A DNA stretch of 64,000 bases from Algoriphagus sp. TR-M9 (GCF_027594545.1 NZ_CP115160.1:2675001-2739000), one strand, 5' to 3'; shown: positions 35,224 to 44,762, numbered from the stretch's first letter. The notes: generated by a model from the sequence alone, not told the origin. Made by a program: numbers and translations.

Positions 35224-37404
35224 TTATTTACTCCTTTTTCCAGGACTGTAGCTTTCTTCCATCCTCTTCTCTACATCTTCTCTATAGTATGCCACCTCCT
35301 TAAAATCAGCATCTGCATAGCGCTGCGCCTGATCGTCGAAATGCGGGGAATCAGGATCTGCGCTTTGCCCTCCGGCAAGCAATGATTTGGCTTTTACCTT
35401 TTCTCCAAATTCCACTACTGCCACAAAGCTATTGCCCCGGTAACCATACAAGCGCTTGGTCTCCTCAGTAGCTCTGGCACCGTATGCCGCCAAAGCTCCC
35501 CAGGTTCCTGAAGCCAAACCTACCGGCACATAGGGCTTACTATCATCAAACTTCAAATCAATAGCACCTGTCAGCCGCTGAAACCTATTGATTTCAGACC
35601 AAGGCGTATTCCATGTGCCAAAGTCAGCATCCATCTGGGCCAGTGTACTTCGGAATGTTTCCAGAAGTTCGGTAGCTATAGGGGCAGGCTGCTCTCCCCT
35701 ACCCGCATTAAATTCTATCAGGTTGTTAATACTTCCATGATTTCTCATAAAATTCCATCCAAAGAAATGTGCGATGGACATGGCCACAGACTCCTCTCCG
35801 GTGCGATAATCCCAAGCTTCCAAAACAGCCATAGCCTGGGTCAATTCAGGATCGGCCACTCCTTTTTGGTCATAAGCATTCAAAAGCATAGGAATCAACT
35901 TTTCAAAAGCTGGCAGATAGGGATCGTAAGCCAGGTCAATTAGCTTATCCAAAGTCAGGTCATCTGCATCTTCCAAAACACTAATCGCATGGAGCGCTCT
36001 GTAATTTTCAGCCTCAGGTGCCATATAAACCGGATAATCCTCCGGCTTGGGACTGAATTTTCCGGCTGAAGTATATGGGGTAGAGTTACAGTTTTGGATC
36101 CAGCCATTGGCAGGATTGAGTAAGGTGATGCTTTCATCCACTGTGTGCAATCCCTGCCAGTCGGAAGCTGGATCTGAACCATCTACTGGTTTGGAAAAAT
36201 CAAAATCTTGGTTTCTTTTTGGGATAAAGTTTCCATGAAAATAGGCGATATTCCCCTCCGAGTCGGCATATACGGTGTTATTTGAAGAGTTGGTTCGAAT
36301 GTTCATCATCTCTTTAAACGCTGCATGATTGCTGAGTTTGGTGCGGGTGAAGCTTTGCGTAAGCGCATTCACCGGGTCCCAATTGATCTTAGTCACCACC
36401 CACTTATCTTCTAGCTTATGGGTGACCGGACCATGATGGGTTCTGTACATGGTGAAGCTCTTTTCCTTCAATTCTCCAGCATCCTTATATTTCAGGGTAA
36501 TCGGCAGTTCTTCAACTTCCCGATTTTCCTCTCCGTATTTATAAGTTAATTTACCTCCTGCCTCACTCACTTCCTCCACAAACTCATCTATAAAATCCAC
36601 CCCGGTGGAGGTATGCATCCAGCCTGTCTTTTCATTGAATCCCTGATACACAAAAAACTGTCCCCAGGTCACCGCTCCGTAAGCATTTAATCCCTCTTCA
36701 CTCACCACATGGACTTCAGGCCGAAAGTAGAAGGAAGTGTGCGGATTGATCAAAAGCATGGCATTACCAGAAGCTGTTCGGGAACCCGAGATCGCAATTC
36801 CATTAGAGCCTTTGGGCTCCTCAGTCAGATCCACCGGAGCTATACCGGCGCCATATTCATTCAAAGCCAAGGACTTATCCTCCCCATAAAAAGCAGCAAT
36901 TCTTCTGGTGGGAATCTGCTCAATATCTCCGCCTATGGAGCCTTCACTGAAAAACATAGGCATCCATGGTTCGTATCGCGTAATCACCTGAGCCTTCACC
37001 TCTGGATGCGTGGCCAAGTAATAATTCACTCCATCTGCGAAGGCTACGCAAAGTTCTTTAAGCCAGTCTGGTGCTGATTCATAGGCAGCTTTGGCCTCTG
37101 CTTCTGTCATGTAGAGATTGGCGCGCAGGTCAGAGTAGATCGCCTCCTCCCCTTCCAGTTCGGCTAATCTTCCTGTAGCCCAGATATAGTTTCTCTCCAC
37201 CCTGCGAAAATCATCTTCGCACTGAGCGTATAGCATTCCAAAAACAGCATCAGCATCGGTTTCGCCATAGATATGGGGAATCCCAAAATCATCCCTGATG
37301 ATCTCTACACGCTCGGCTATTTCCTCCCAGCGTTCCTGTTCGGTCTGAGGCTGGCAGGCAAAAAAGAATAGAGGTAAAAGAAGGAGTAGTAAAGCTCTTT
37401 GCAT
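35224..37404 (-). CDS. penicillin-acylase-family (S45) Ntn-hydrolase lipoprotein
   Basis: The 726-residue protein is an N-terminal-nucleophile amidase precursor. It has a lipoprotein signal with Cys17 (LFFFAC), the alpha-chain region (IIRDDFGIPHIYGETDADA), and the self-cleavage site at Ser200 in KGSNGIAISGSRT followed by LLINPHTSF. The beta-chain has the TGWMHTSTGVDFIDEF pattern. The family includes acyl-homoserine-lactone and penicillin acylases; the substrate cannot be told here. It converges on the GH92 gene, so it is a separate transcript, and its own upstream gap contains the right copy of the 27-bp repeat. Confidence 0.9.
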   Translation of the reverse strand: MQRALLLLLLPLFFFACQPQTEQERWEEIAERVEIIRDDFGIPHIYGETDADAVFGMLYAQCEDDFRRVERNYIWATGRLAELEGEEAIYSDLRANLYMTEAEAKAAYESAPDWLKELCVAFADGVNYYLATHPEVKAQVITRYEPWMPMFFSEGSIGGDIEQIPTRRIAAFYGEDKSLALNEYGAGIAPVDLTEEPKGSNGIAISGSRTASGNAMLLINPHTSFYFRPEVHVVSEEGLNAYGAVTWGQFFVYQGFNEKTGWMHTSTGVDFIDEFVEEVSEAGGKLTYKYGEENREVEELPITLKYKDAGELKEKSFTMYRTHHGPVTHKLEDKWVVTKINWDPVNALTQSFTRTKLSNHAAFKEMMNIRTNSSNNTVYADSEGNIAYFHGNFIPKRNQDFDFSKPVDGSDPASDWQGLHTVDESITLLNPANGWIQNCNSTPYTSAGKFSPKPEDYPVYMAPEAENYRALHAISVLEDADDLTLDKLIDLAYDPYLPAFEKLIPMLLNAYDQKGVADPELTQAMAVLEAWDYRTGEESVAMSIAHFFGWNFMRNHGSINNLIEFNAGRGEQPAPIATELLETFRSTLAQMDADFGTWNTPWSEINRFQRLTGAIDLKFDDSKPYVPVGLASGTWGALAAYGARATEETKRLYGYRGNSFVAVVEFGEKVKAKSLLAGGQSADPDSPHFDDQAQRYADADFKEVAYYREDVEKRMEESYSPGKRSK

Positions 37405-37736
37405 AAAGTAGTTGGGTTATATTCTTCTTAGAGTATCCATATAGGTCTAGGCCCTATTTAGCCTAAAAAATATGGAACTCCTTAACTTTTGTAGGCAGAC
37501 CAGCTGTTTTGCGGATGCCCAAGTATTTGCTTTTTTAGGTATATCCGCTTGCTTACCAGGAGCGAGAGAAGTTAAGGGTTAAGGTTTCTTTCAACGCGCT
37601 GTGGGCAGTGGACTGTCGTCGGTAGACGATTGTCCGTTACTATCCAGACACATTCTTTAACTACTGGCATCATTGCGGATAAGCATATACTTTTCTAAAT
37701 TAATTCAATTTTCCTGATAGTCAGGACTTGAATTAT
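37405..37736. other. 332-bp spacer with imperfect hairpin
   Basis: There is no gene here. An imperfect hairpin GGACTGTCGTC-ggta-GACGATTGTCC (37610-37635) and the right copy of the 27-bp direct repeat (37663-37689) are present. The acylase promoter must lie in the left part, although no clear element was found. Confidence 0.4.
37663..37689. repeat. 27-bp direct repeat, right copy
   Basis: Partner of 32567-32593, same orientation, two mismatches (near the GGATAAGCATATA end). It lies 47 bases past the aldo/keto reductase stop codon. Confidence 0.6.
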
Positions 37737-38627
37737 TTAACGGTGCTGTTGGTAGTGATTGATGGGGAATTTGGCCATTAGATCAGTGATCAACTCCTCC
37801 GGGATCTGCTGAGCCTCCCGGTAGCCTCTGGCAATTTTCTCGATCTGCTCTGTGGAACTGGCGCCTATCACTAAGGAACCCACCGCCTCCTGACTTAGCC
37901 CAAACTTGATCAAAATGCCTTCGGGGGAATACCCGGTTTCCTTGATCATTTGCCCCACCGCATCCACCTCAGTAGGTGAATAATCTAAATAATTTGAAGC
38001 TGGCTTATCGATCAACTGGCCTTTGGCAAAAGCTCCGCGTACCAAAACCCGGGTCTGCGACTTGGACAAAAGCGGAAAAACTTCTTCCTCCGGTCTTCTG
38101 TCCAGGGGGCTGTACTGCATCATGATGGTAGCTGGATTTGCAATTTGCAGCACCTTCCTGATGACATTGGGACGTATAGAAGAAATCCCGTATGCCCTGA
38201 TTTTACCCTGGGTTTTCAAACTTTCGAAGGCTTCAAAAACCTCTTCTAAAGGGTCTTCTAAAGTCCCCCCGTGCAATTGGTACAAATCGATATAGTCGGT
38301 ATTCAGCCGCTTCAAGCTATCTTCCACAGCTTTTAGGATATAATCCTTTCTGGGGTTCCAGTCCCAACCGTTCCCATCCGGCCTCCATTGGTTTCCCACC
38401 TTAGTCGCGATGGTCAAGCGATCTCTTTGGGTTCGTATAGCCGCTCCTACCAGTTCCTCATTCAGTCCCTGCTGATACAGGTCTGCTGTATCCAGCAGGT
38501 TGATCCCGGCTGCAATCGCCCTTTCCAGGATGGCTTGGGATTCCTTTGGCTTGGCTGGCAGAGACATGCATCCCAGGGAAATCGGGCTGATCTGCATGGA
38601 CAGGCCAGGTATTTTTCTTTTTTCCAT
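37737..38627 (-). CDS. aldo/keto reductase
   Basis: This 296-residue NADPH-dependent oxidoreductase has the family tetrad: Asp in LLDTADLYQQG with its Tyr, Lys in TIATKVGNQW, and His in LYQLHGG. The C-terminal LVIGASSTEQIE segment binds the cofactor. The order and length fit the AKR YhdN/IolS-like group. The substrate is unknown. It is a lone gene, divergent from pfkA across 134 bases. Confidence 0.92.
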   Translation of the reverse strand: MEKRKIPGLSMQISPISLGCMSLPAKPKESQAILERAIAAGINLLDTADLYQQGLNEELVGAAIRTQRDRLTIATKVGNQWRPDGNGWDWNPRKDYILKAVEDSLKRLNTDYIDLYQLHGGTLEDPLEEVFEAFESLKTQGKIRAYGISSIRPNVIRKVLQIANPATIMMQYSPLDRRPEEEVFPLLSKSQTRVLVRGAFAKGQLIDKPASNYLDYSPTEVDAVGQMIKETGYSPEGILIKFGLSQEAVGSLVIGASSTEQIEKIARGYREAQQIPEELITDLMAKFPINHYQQHR

Positions 38628-38734
38628 GTATTCAAATAGTGATTTTTAAATCTATAATTCAAACACTTTGATTGATCTCTGTTTATTAAATAGTTAATAA
38701 TTGAAGAAATTAGATGCATTCTTTCTTTAATCTC

Positions 38735-38742
38735 TATTTTTG
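38735..38742 (+). promoter_or_regulatory. putative -7 promoter element for pfkA
   Basis: TATTTTTG matches the Bacteroidota -7 consensus TAnnTTTG and lies 20 bases upstream of the pfkA ATG. No TTTG is found 19 bases before it, so the -33 box is missing or diverged. Confidence 0.3.
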
Positions 38743-38761
38743 AATTCTTAAACCTAGAAAC

Positions 38762-39736
38762 ATGAAGAGAATAGCTGTATTTACCTCCGGAGGGGATAGT
38801 CCTGGCATGAATGCCTGTATCAGGGCGGTCGTGAGAACGGCAATTTTTAAAGGAATAGAAGTATATGCAATACATAGAGGATATGAGGGGATGATAGATG
38901 GTGACATCAAGCGCATGCAGTCTCACTCCGTGAGTAATATTGTACAGCGTGGTGGCACCAAACTCAAGTCTGCAAGATCGCAGGAATTCCGTACTCCAGA
39001 AGGCAGAAAGAAAGCTTATGACAATCTGATGCTTCATGGCATAGAAGGCTTAGTGGCCATTGGTGGTGACGGGACCTTTACCGGAGCAAAATTGTTTTAC
39101 GAAGAATTCGGAATTCCTACCGTAGGATGTCCCGGAACTATAGATAATGACCTCTATGGTACAGACTACACCATCGGCTTCGATACTGCCGTCAATACGG
39201 CTTTAGAAGCCATAGATAAAATCAGGGATACCGCGGCTGCGCATGACCGGATCTTCTTTATAGAAGTGATGGGAAGAGATGCAGGTTTTATCGCAGTGGA
39301 GTCAGCCATAGGCGGAGGAGCGGAATTTGTAATGGTGCCCGAGACCAAAACTGACCTGGATGCGGTGGTCAAATCACTCAAGCACCTTCGTAAATCAAAA
39401 ACCTCTAGTATCATAGTAGTGGCTGAGGGTGACGATGCCGGAAATGCCCAGACGGTCATGGAGATCGTCAAAGATAAATTACAAGATTCAACCAAGGACT
39501 TCAAGGTGACCACACTAGGCCATATTCAGCGGGGCGGAAGCCCCACAGCTAGAGATCGAGTGCTTGCAAGTAGATGCGGAATGGCTGCTGTAGAGGGATT
39601 ACTGGAAGGTTACCAATTCCACATGGCCGGTGTCATCAATCAAGAAGTTGTCTACACGCCATTTGCAGACTGCATTGGCAAATCAAAACCACTAATCCAG
39701 GACCATCTGAAACTGGTAGAAATCCTAAGTATATAA
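38762..39736 (+). CDS. pfkA: ATP-dependent 6-phosphofructokinase
   Basis: This 324-residue enzyme phosphorylates fructose 6-phosphate to fructose 1,6-bisphosphate, the committed step of glycolysis. It shows the ATP site (FTSGGDSPGMNACIR, then IGGDGTFTGA), the catalytic TIDNDL motif, and the sugar-phosphate site (EVMGRDAGFIA). Gly at the ATP site (GGDGT) fits the ATP-dependent rather than the pyrophosphate enzyme. Full length; the next small gene starts two bases past its stop. Confidence 0.97.
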   Translation: MKRIAVFTSGGDSPGMNACIRAVVRTAIFKGIEVYAIHRGYEGMIDGDIKRMQSHSVSNIVQRGGTKLKSARSQEFRTPEGRKKAYDNLMLHGIEGLVAIGGDGTFTGAKLFYEEFGIPTVGCPGTIDNDLYGTDYTIGFDTAVNTALEAIDKIRDTAAAHDRIFFIEVMGRDAGFIAVESAIGGGAEFVMVPETKTDLDAVVKSLKHLRKSKTSSIIVVAEGDDAGNAQTVMEIVKDKLQDSTKDFKVTTLGHIQRGGSPTARDRVLASRCGMAAVEGLLEGYQFHMAGVINQEVVYTPFADCIGKSKPLIQDHLKLVEILSI

Positions 39737-39737
39737 A

Positions 39738-40073
39738 ATGGGATACATTCCACTATTTGTTATGCTGGGGGGAGCTTGCGTGCTGTTTTATCTCACGGTG
39801 AAAAACTCCCTCCAGCGAAAACTCAACCTGCAAAAAGAGTTACTTTTCAAATTGAATTCACTCAACCCCGAACTGGGCTTCGTGGTTCAGGATCAAGCTG
39901 ACCCTGATTCGCTGGTACAAGCACTCAAGCAAAGACCGCTCAAAGAAAGTGTAGCTAAAAAAGCCCTCAAAATCATCCGGGAAATGAAGCTTAACCGCAA
40001 TCAATATAATACCCTTCTACGCAAGGCTCCTTATAACTGGGTAGGCAAAATCGCTGGTTTTCAGTCCATCTGA
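39738..40073 (+). CDS. small membrane-anchored protein, unknown function
   Basis: This 111-residue protein has one N-terminal helix (YIPLFVMLGGACVLFYLTV) followed by a basic soluble tail with helices (KKALKIIREMKLNRNQYNTLLRK). I do not recognise a family. It is co-transcribed with pfkA (one-base spacer) and its end overlaps the end of the convergent miaA gene by 13 bases. Confidence 0.7.
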   Translation: MGYIPLFVMLGGACVLFYLTVKNSLQRKLNLQKELLFKLNSLNPELGFVVQDQADPDSLVQALKQRPLKESVAKKALKIIREMKLNRNQYNTLLRKAPYNWVGKIAGFQSI

Positions 40074-41005
40074 GTAGCCAAAAAGCTCATAATCCCCTCC
40101 TGATCCTCCGGGGAAAACCAATTAATCTCATGGTCTTTTTTAAACCAGGTCAATTGGCGTTTGGCGTAGCGTCTGGAATTTCTTTTTAACAGACGGATGG
40201 CCTCCTCTTGATCGTATTCACCAGCCAGAAACCCGAAAATCTCCGAATAGCCCACGGTCTGCAGCGCATTCAGATCCCGCTGTGGATAAAAAAGCTTAGC
40301 TTCCTCAAAAAGCCCCTTTTCTATCATCCTATCCATCCTGAGATCTATCCGGCTATACAATTCATCTCTGGATCTTTCCAGTCCTATTTTAACCACCTTG
40401 AAGGGACGTTCCTTCTTTTTTTTCACCCGGAACGAACTGAATTTTTTTCCCGTACCCTTCCAGATTTCCAATGCCCTCATGAGTCGTTGAGGATTTTTTT
40501 GGTCCACCACTGCGTAATATTCCGGATCCTTTGCCTGCACTTCATTTTGTAAAAATTCCAGGCCTTTTTCCTCATATTCCTGGATGATTTGTAGCCTGAT
40601 TGCTGGCGGTACCTCCGGCATTTCATCCAAACCGTTCACTACTGCATCGGCAAACAACCCAGAACCGCCAGTCATGATTACCACGCGGTGCTTTGCAAAC
40701 AGCCGGCCTAGCAAGGCTATGGCCTCTTGCTCAAACTGCCGCACATCGTAGGGATCCTGAATAGACAAGCTATTGATAAAGTGATGTGGCACTTCGGCTA
40801 ATTCTTCAGGGCTTGGTTTTGCCGTACCCAGCTCCAATTCCCGGTAAAATTGCCGGCTATCGCAGGAGACAATCTCTGTTTTGAATTTTTTGGCTAGATT
40901 TAGACAGACTTCGGTTTTTCCTACCGCAGTCGGCCCTACTACCAGAAGTAAAATTGCTTGATCAATCAAAATAGAGGCTAGGTATGACTTTGCCCAAAAA
41001 TCCAA
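40061..41005 (-). CDS. miaA: tRNA dimethylallyltransferase
   Basis: This enzyme adds a dimethylallyl group to A37 of tRNAs reading codons that start with U. The 314-residue frame has the P-loop GPTAVGKTE, the SCDSRQFYRELELGTAKP motif, and the MTGGSGLFADAV and NPQRLMRALEI motifs of the family. The start codon is TTG at 41005; no in-frame ATG exists upstream or before the P-loop, so TTG is the best choice, though a start a few codons inside is possible. It is divergent from a receiver-HPt gene only nine bases away, so the two promoters must overlap the other gene. Confidence 0.94.
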   Translation of the reverse strand: MDFWAKSYLASILIDQAILLLVVGPTAVGKTEVCLNLAKKFKTEIVSCDSRQFYRELELGTAKPSPEELAEVPHHFINSLSIQDPYDVRQFEQEAIALLGRLFAKHRVVIMTGGSGLFADAVVNGLDEMPEVPPAIRLQIIQEYEEKGLEFLQNEVQAKDPEYYAVVDQKNPQRLMRALEIWKGTGKKFSSFRVKKKKERPFKVVKIGLERSRDELYSRIDLRMDRMIEKGLFEEAKLFYPQRDLNALQTVGYSEIFGFLAGEYDQEEAIRLLKRNSRRYAKRQLTWFKKDHEINWFSPEDQEGIMSFLATQMD

Positions 41006-41014
41006 AGTATTGGC

Positions 41015-41767
41015 ATGAAAACCAAAACCGTATTAATAGTAGAGGATAATAATCTCAATCGAAAGCTATATGAAAGTCTGATCGCACAGGTAACTCCCTG
41101 CGTGTCTGCGAAAAATGGAATTCAGGCCTTGAGCTATTGTTTGGAAAGCAAATTTGACTTGATCCTCATGGATATTCAGCTGCCCCAAATAGACGGAATC
41201 ACCACCATGAGAAGGATTCGAAAAGAGACGCCCCAAAACTGCCCCATCATTGCTATCAGTGCCTTTGCGAAGCCTCAGGACAGGGCGAAGTTTATCAACA
41301 TAGGCTTTGACGAATTCCTCTTGAAACCTATAAAACCCAAGGATTTTCTACTTTTCATAGAAAATTTCCTTCATGAGCAATGCGGAAATTCATCGGATCA
41401 AAACCCAACTAACCAGGCAGACCTTATTTTAGACAGGGACACCTTCAGTCAGCTCAGCAAATTCAATAATACCCAGGCAGTCAAAGCTGTTTATGATGAT
41501 TTTGTCCTGGAGATGGATACATTGACTAAATTGATCCATCAACTGCTACAGGAAGGAAATCTGGAAGAAATTGCGAAAAACCTGCACACAATTAAGGGGA
41601 ATTCTGGAACTTTAGGTGCGAATACCATTTATAAGATCTCTTCTGAAGCCGAGCAATTTGCTTTAGACCATAACTGGCCCCAACTTGAAGAGGCGATTCA
41701 AATGCTAAACTGCGAAAAGAAAATTTTTGAAGAATACATAAAAGATGAAAAAACTTTTGAACCATGA
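41015..41767 (+). CDS. receiver-HPt phosphorelay protein
   Basis: This 250-residue protein has a receiver domain (Asp53 in LILMDIQLPQ, residues 5-120) and a histidine phosphotransfer domain (His191 in LHTIKGNSGTLGA). It has no kinase or DNA-binding part, so it can only relay phosphate between a kinase and a final receiver, perhaps the single-domain receiver encoded next (ATGA overlap). The kinase is not in this cluster. Confidence 0.93.
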   Translation: MKTKTVLIVEDNNLNRKLYESLIAQVTPCVSAKNGIQALSYCLESKFDLILMDIQLPQIDGITTMRRIRKETPQNCPIIAISAFAKPQDRAKFINIGFDEFLLKPIKPKDFLLFIENFLHEQCGNSSDQNPTNQADLILDRDTFSQLSKFNNTQAVKAVYDDFVLEMDTLTKLIHQLLQEGNLEEIAKNLHTIKGNSGTLGANTIYKISSEAEQFALDHNWPQLEEAIQMLNCEKKIFEEYIKDEKTFEP

Positions 41768-42141
41768 GTAATTCCCCTAAAATACTCGTTGCTGAAGACA
41801 GCTCTGTAATCATCAACTTGACAAAAAGTATACTTGCCTTTGAAAATTTTGAAATCAAGTCTGCTCGAAACGGCAAGCAGGTCTTGGAGCAATTGGAAAA
41901 AGATGACATAGACCTGATCCTAATGGACATCAATATGCCTGTTATGGATGGAGTAAGCTGCACTCAGGCCATCAGGAAACTGGAAGATCCGGTCAAATCA
42001 AACCTTCCCATTATTGCTATTTCCGGAAATCTAAAAAACTACACCCTAGACGAGTTTCGCAATTTGGGTTTCTCTGATTTCCTGCAAAAACCCCTGGATT
42101 ACGATCAGGTATTGGCATTAGTAAAAAAACACCTCAGCTGA
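41764..42141 (+). CDS. single-domain response regulator
   Basis: This 125-residue receiver (CheY-like size) has acidic residues EDS at 11-13, phospho-acceptor Asp55 in LILMDINMPV, and the Lys in FLQKPLDY. There is no output domain. It overlaps the receiver-HPt gene and is the likely end point of that relay. The output partner is unknown. Confidence 0.92.
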   Translation: MSNSPKILVAEDSSVIINLTKSILAFENFEIKSARNGKQVLEQLEKDDIDLILMDINMPVMDGVSCTQAIRKLEDPVKSNLPIIAISGNLKNYTLDEFRNLGFSDFLQKPLDYDQVLALVKKHLS

Positions 42142-42142
42142 T

Positions 42143-42421
42143 ATGGCAGTAAAATACACCAAGCATTTTTTGGACAAACTTGAAAACCTCTTTGCATCAT
42201 CTGACTACATGCTGCGGTACGAGAAGGGTAATTTCAAATCCGGCTACTGTGTATTGAATGACGCCAAAATTGTAATCGTAAATAAATATTTCCCGCTCGA
42301 AGGAAAAATCAATGCACTCATAGACATACTCATGGAGCTAAACCTGGACCCAAAAGATTTTCAGGACAAGTCCAATCATGATTTTCTGACCGAGCTGAGA
42401 CAAACCAAACTTAAATTTTGA
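42143..42421 (+). CDS. small conserved protein, unknown function
   Basis: This 92-residue soluble protein (TKHFLDKLENLFASSDYMLRY at the start) has no motif I recognise. It is one base after the receiver gene and its stop overlaps the next gene start (TTGA), so it is part of the same operon. It could be the output partner of the receiver, but this is only a guess from position. Confidence 0.7.
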   Translation: MAVKYTKHFLDKLENLFASSDYMLRYEKGNFKSGYCVLNDAKIVIVNKYFPLEGKINALIDILMELNLDPKDFQDKSNHDFLTELRQTKLKF

Positions 42422-43182
42422 GAGTAACCTTTCTAGGCACCGGCACATCGCAAGGCGTACCCGTCATAGGCTGTGCCTGCCCCGTCTGTCAATCCTTAGA
42501 CTTTAGAGATAAAAGATTTCGCTCTTCCATCCATATCCAAATCGGCGATACCAGTCTGGTAATCGATACCGGGCCGGATTTCCGCACTCAGATGCTGAGA
42601 GCAGGAATTACCCACTTGGATGCGGTGCTCTACACCCACGAGCACAAGGACCACACCGCTGGCCTGGATGACATCAGGCCTTTCAATTTCCGTCAGCAAA
42701 AAGACATGCCCATTTTCGCCAAAAAACAGGTGCTGGAGCAAATCCAACGGGAATTCTCTTACATTTTCACCGGCAAAAGATATCCCGGAGTGCCCCAGGT
42801 GGAGACCGTGGAGATTTCAGATAGGCCATTCACCCTGGCCGGAATCACCATCACTCCTATCCCGGTTTTTCATTATAAATTGCCGATTTTCGGATTTAGA
42901 ATAGGAGATTTCACCTACATCACAGATACAAACTACATTCCTGAGGAATCATTGAAACTACTGGAAGGCACCAAGACCCTGGTACTAAATGCCTTGCAAA
43001 AAGACCCGCACATTTCACATTTCACGCTGGAAGAAGCTATAGAAATGGCTCAGAAAATCGGAGCAGAGGAGACCTATTTCACACATATTTCGCACAAGCT
43101 GGGCCTTCATCGTAGCGTGGATCAGGAATTGCCGGAGGGAATAGCCTTGGCCTATGATGGTCTTCAGCTAACTTTGGACTGA
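42418..43182 (+). CDS. PhnP-like metallo-beta-lactamase-fold phosphodiesterase
   Basis: This 254-residue hydrolase has the metal motif YTHEHKDHTAGLDD, the start pattern FLGTGTSQGVPVIGC-x-CxVC of the PhnP group, and later metal ligands (DTNY, FTHISHKLG). PhnP splits ribosyl 1,2-cyclic phosphate; other members act on cyclic or RNA-type phosphodiesters. The start is TTG, overlapping the previous stop. Confidence 0.88.
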   Translation: MRVTFLGTGTSQGVPVIGCACPVCQSLDFRDKRFRSSIHIQIGDTSLVIDTGPDFRTQMLRAGITHLDAVLYTHEHKDHTAGLDDIRPFNFRQQKDMPIFAKKQVLEQIQREFSYIFTGKRYPGVPQVETVEISDRPFTLAGITITPIPVFHYKLPIFGFRIGDFTYITDTNYIPEESLKLLEGTKTLVLNALQKDPHISHFTLEEAIEMAQKIGAEETYFTHISHKLGLHRSVDQELPEGIALAYDGLQLTLD

Positions 43183-44762
43183 TGCATCTCAATTACCATT
43201 TCCTCAAATTCCTTTGCCCGGAATTGCAGCTGGCTTTCAAGGGCAAAACCATAGTTTCTTGCTTTTCGCAAAATAAGGATGAACTCCTCATCGAAACTGA
43301 AGATGAGGGGGAAAGCAGGTTTATCCGTGCGCATTTCCTAGCTCCTCAAATTTACTTTTCCTTTCCACAGAATTTTCAGCGGGCAAAGAGAAACAGCATC
43401 AATCTGTTCCCTGAAATCATCCATGATGTCATCCTGGAGTGCAGCGTTTTTGATTTTGAAAGAGCCTTTTGCTTTCTCTTGAAATCCGGCAATAGATTGG
43501 TCTTTAAACTGCATGCCAACCGCAGTAATGTGCTGCTTTATCCGGAAAATTCTAGCCTCCCCAGCACTTTGTTCAGAAACAATATTTCAGAAGATAAAGA
43601 ACTGGGATTCAGTAGTCTAAACAAGAATTTTGATTTAAGCAAAAGTGCTTTTATCGAATTAGAAGGCAATGCGTCCAGGTTTTTGCCGACTTTGGGAGCC
43701 TTGCCTAGAAAATGGCTAAAAGAGAGAAATTATCCCTACACAGACCTGGAGACCAAATGGAACTTGATGCAGGAGTTATTGGACATGCTGGACACACCGC
43801 TTTTTTCTTTGGTAGAGAAAAATGAAGAAGTGCAGCTGTCTTTGCTACCTGAGGAGGAGGTAATCAAAAGCTTCTCCAGCCCCATAAAAGCAGTCAATGA
43901 GCTTTTCTATCTGGCTTTGGTCAGAGGGAACTTTGAACGAGAAAAAAAGTCTCTGCTCAAAAAATACCAAGAGCAAGTAAAGCGCAGCAAATCCTACGTA
44001 GAAAAATCCACCAAGAAACTGGAAGAACTTAGGAATTCAGCCCCTCCCTCCCAGCTTGCGGATGTGATCATGGCAAACTTACATGCCTTTCAAAATGGAA
44101 ATTTAGAGGCTGAATTGCTGGATTTTTACAGTGGAGAGCAAGTCAAAGTGAAACTAAAGCCCAATCAAAAACCCCAAGATCTGGCCGCATCCCTGTACCG
44201 CAAAAGCAAAAACAGAAAACTGGAATGGCAGCAGCTGGAAAAGACCATCTCCGCCAAAAAGGAGCAGCAACTTTTATTTGAGCTTAAAATAGAAGAACTG
44301 GATAACATAGGGGATTTTAGAGGACTGAAAGCCTTCAAAAAACAAAATGGTGAGGACAAAGCATTGCAAAAGGAAAGTGTCATCCTGCCGTTCAAAGCTT
44401 TTGAATTTGAAGGCTTTTCGATTTGGGTGGGCAAGTCCGCCCAGGCAAATGATGAAATGCTCCGCGGATACAGCAAAAAAGATGACCTCTGGCTGCATGC
44501 CCGTATGGTCCCCGGCTCTCATGTTTTGATCAAAGCTTCGGGCATGAAAATCATTCCCGCAGGAGTTTTGGAAACAGCAGCTCAGCTCGCAGCCTTTTAC
44601 TCGAAAAACAAAAATGAATCCCTGGCTCCTGTGATCTATACCGAAGCAAAATTTGTAAGGAAAGTGAAAGGCTCACCAGCAGGATCAGTGGTAGTAGAGA
44701 AAGAAAAAGTACTGATGGTGGTTCCCAAAGGCCCAGAAGAGCTTTTTGGCAAAGGAGATTAA
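43182..44762 (+). CDS. NFACT-family ribosome-quality-control-like protein (RqcH type)
   Basis: The 526-residue protein has an NFACT-N-like first half (HLNYHFLKFLCPELQLAF, LVFKLHANRSNVLL), a coiled-coil middle (about 255-300) and a C-terminal NFACT-R domain (FSIWVGKSAQANDEMLRGYSKKDDLWLHARMVPGSHVLI-type region near 415-455). In bacteria RqcH binds split 50S subunits and adds Ala tails to stalled peptides; its Bacteroidota versions are less studied. It starts inside the previous stop (TGATG) and ends at a strong bidirectional terminator. Confidence 0.88.
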   Translation: MHLNYHFLKFLCPELQLAFKGKTIVSCFSQNKDELLIETEDEGESRFIRAHFLAPQIYFSFPQNFQRAKRNSINLFPEIIHDVILECSVFDFERAFCFLLKSGNRLVFKLHANRSNVLLYPENSSLPSTLFRNNISEDKELGFSSLNKNFDLSKSAFIELEGNASRFLPTLGALPRKWLKERNYPYTDLETKWNLMQELLDMLDTPLFSLVEKNEEVQLSLLPEEEVIKSFSSPIKAVNELFYLALVRGNFEREKKSLLKKYQEQVKRSKSYVEKSTKKLEELRNSAPPSQLADVIMANLHAFQNGNLEAELLDFYSGEQVKVKLKPNQKPQDLAASLYRKSKNRKLEWQQLEKTISAKKEQQLLFELKIEELDNIGDFRGLKAFKKQNGEDKALQKESVILPFKAFEFEGFSIWVGKSAQANDEMLRGYSKKDDLWLHARMVPGSHVLIKASGMKIIPAGVLETAAQLAAFYSKNKNESLAPVIYTEAKFVRKVKGSPAGSVVVEKEKVLMVVPKGPEELFGKGD

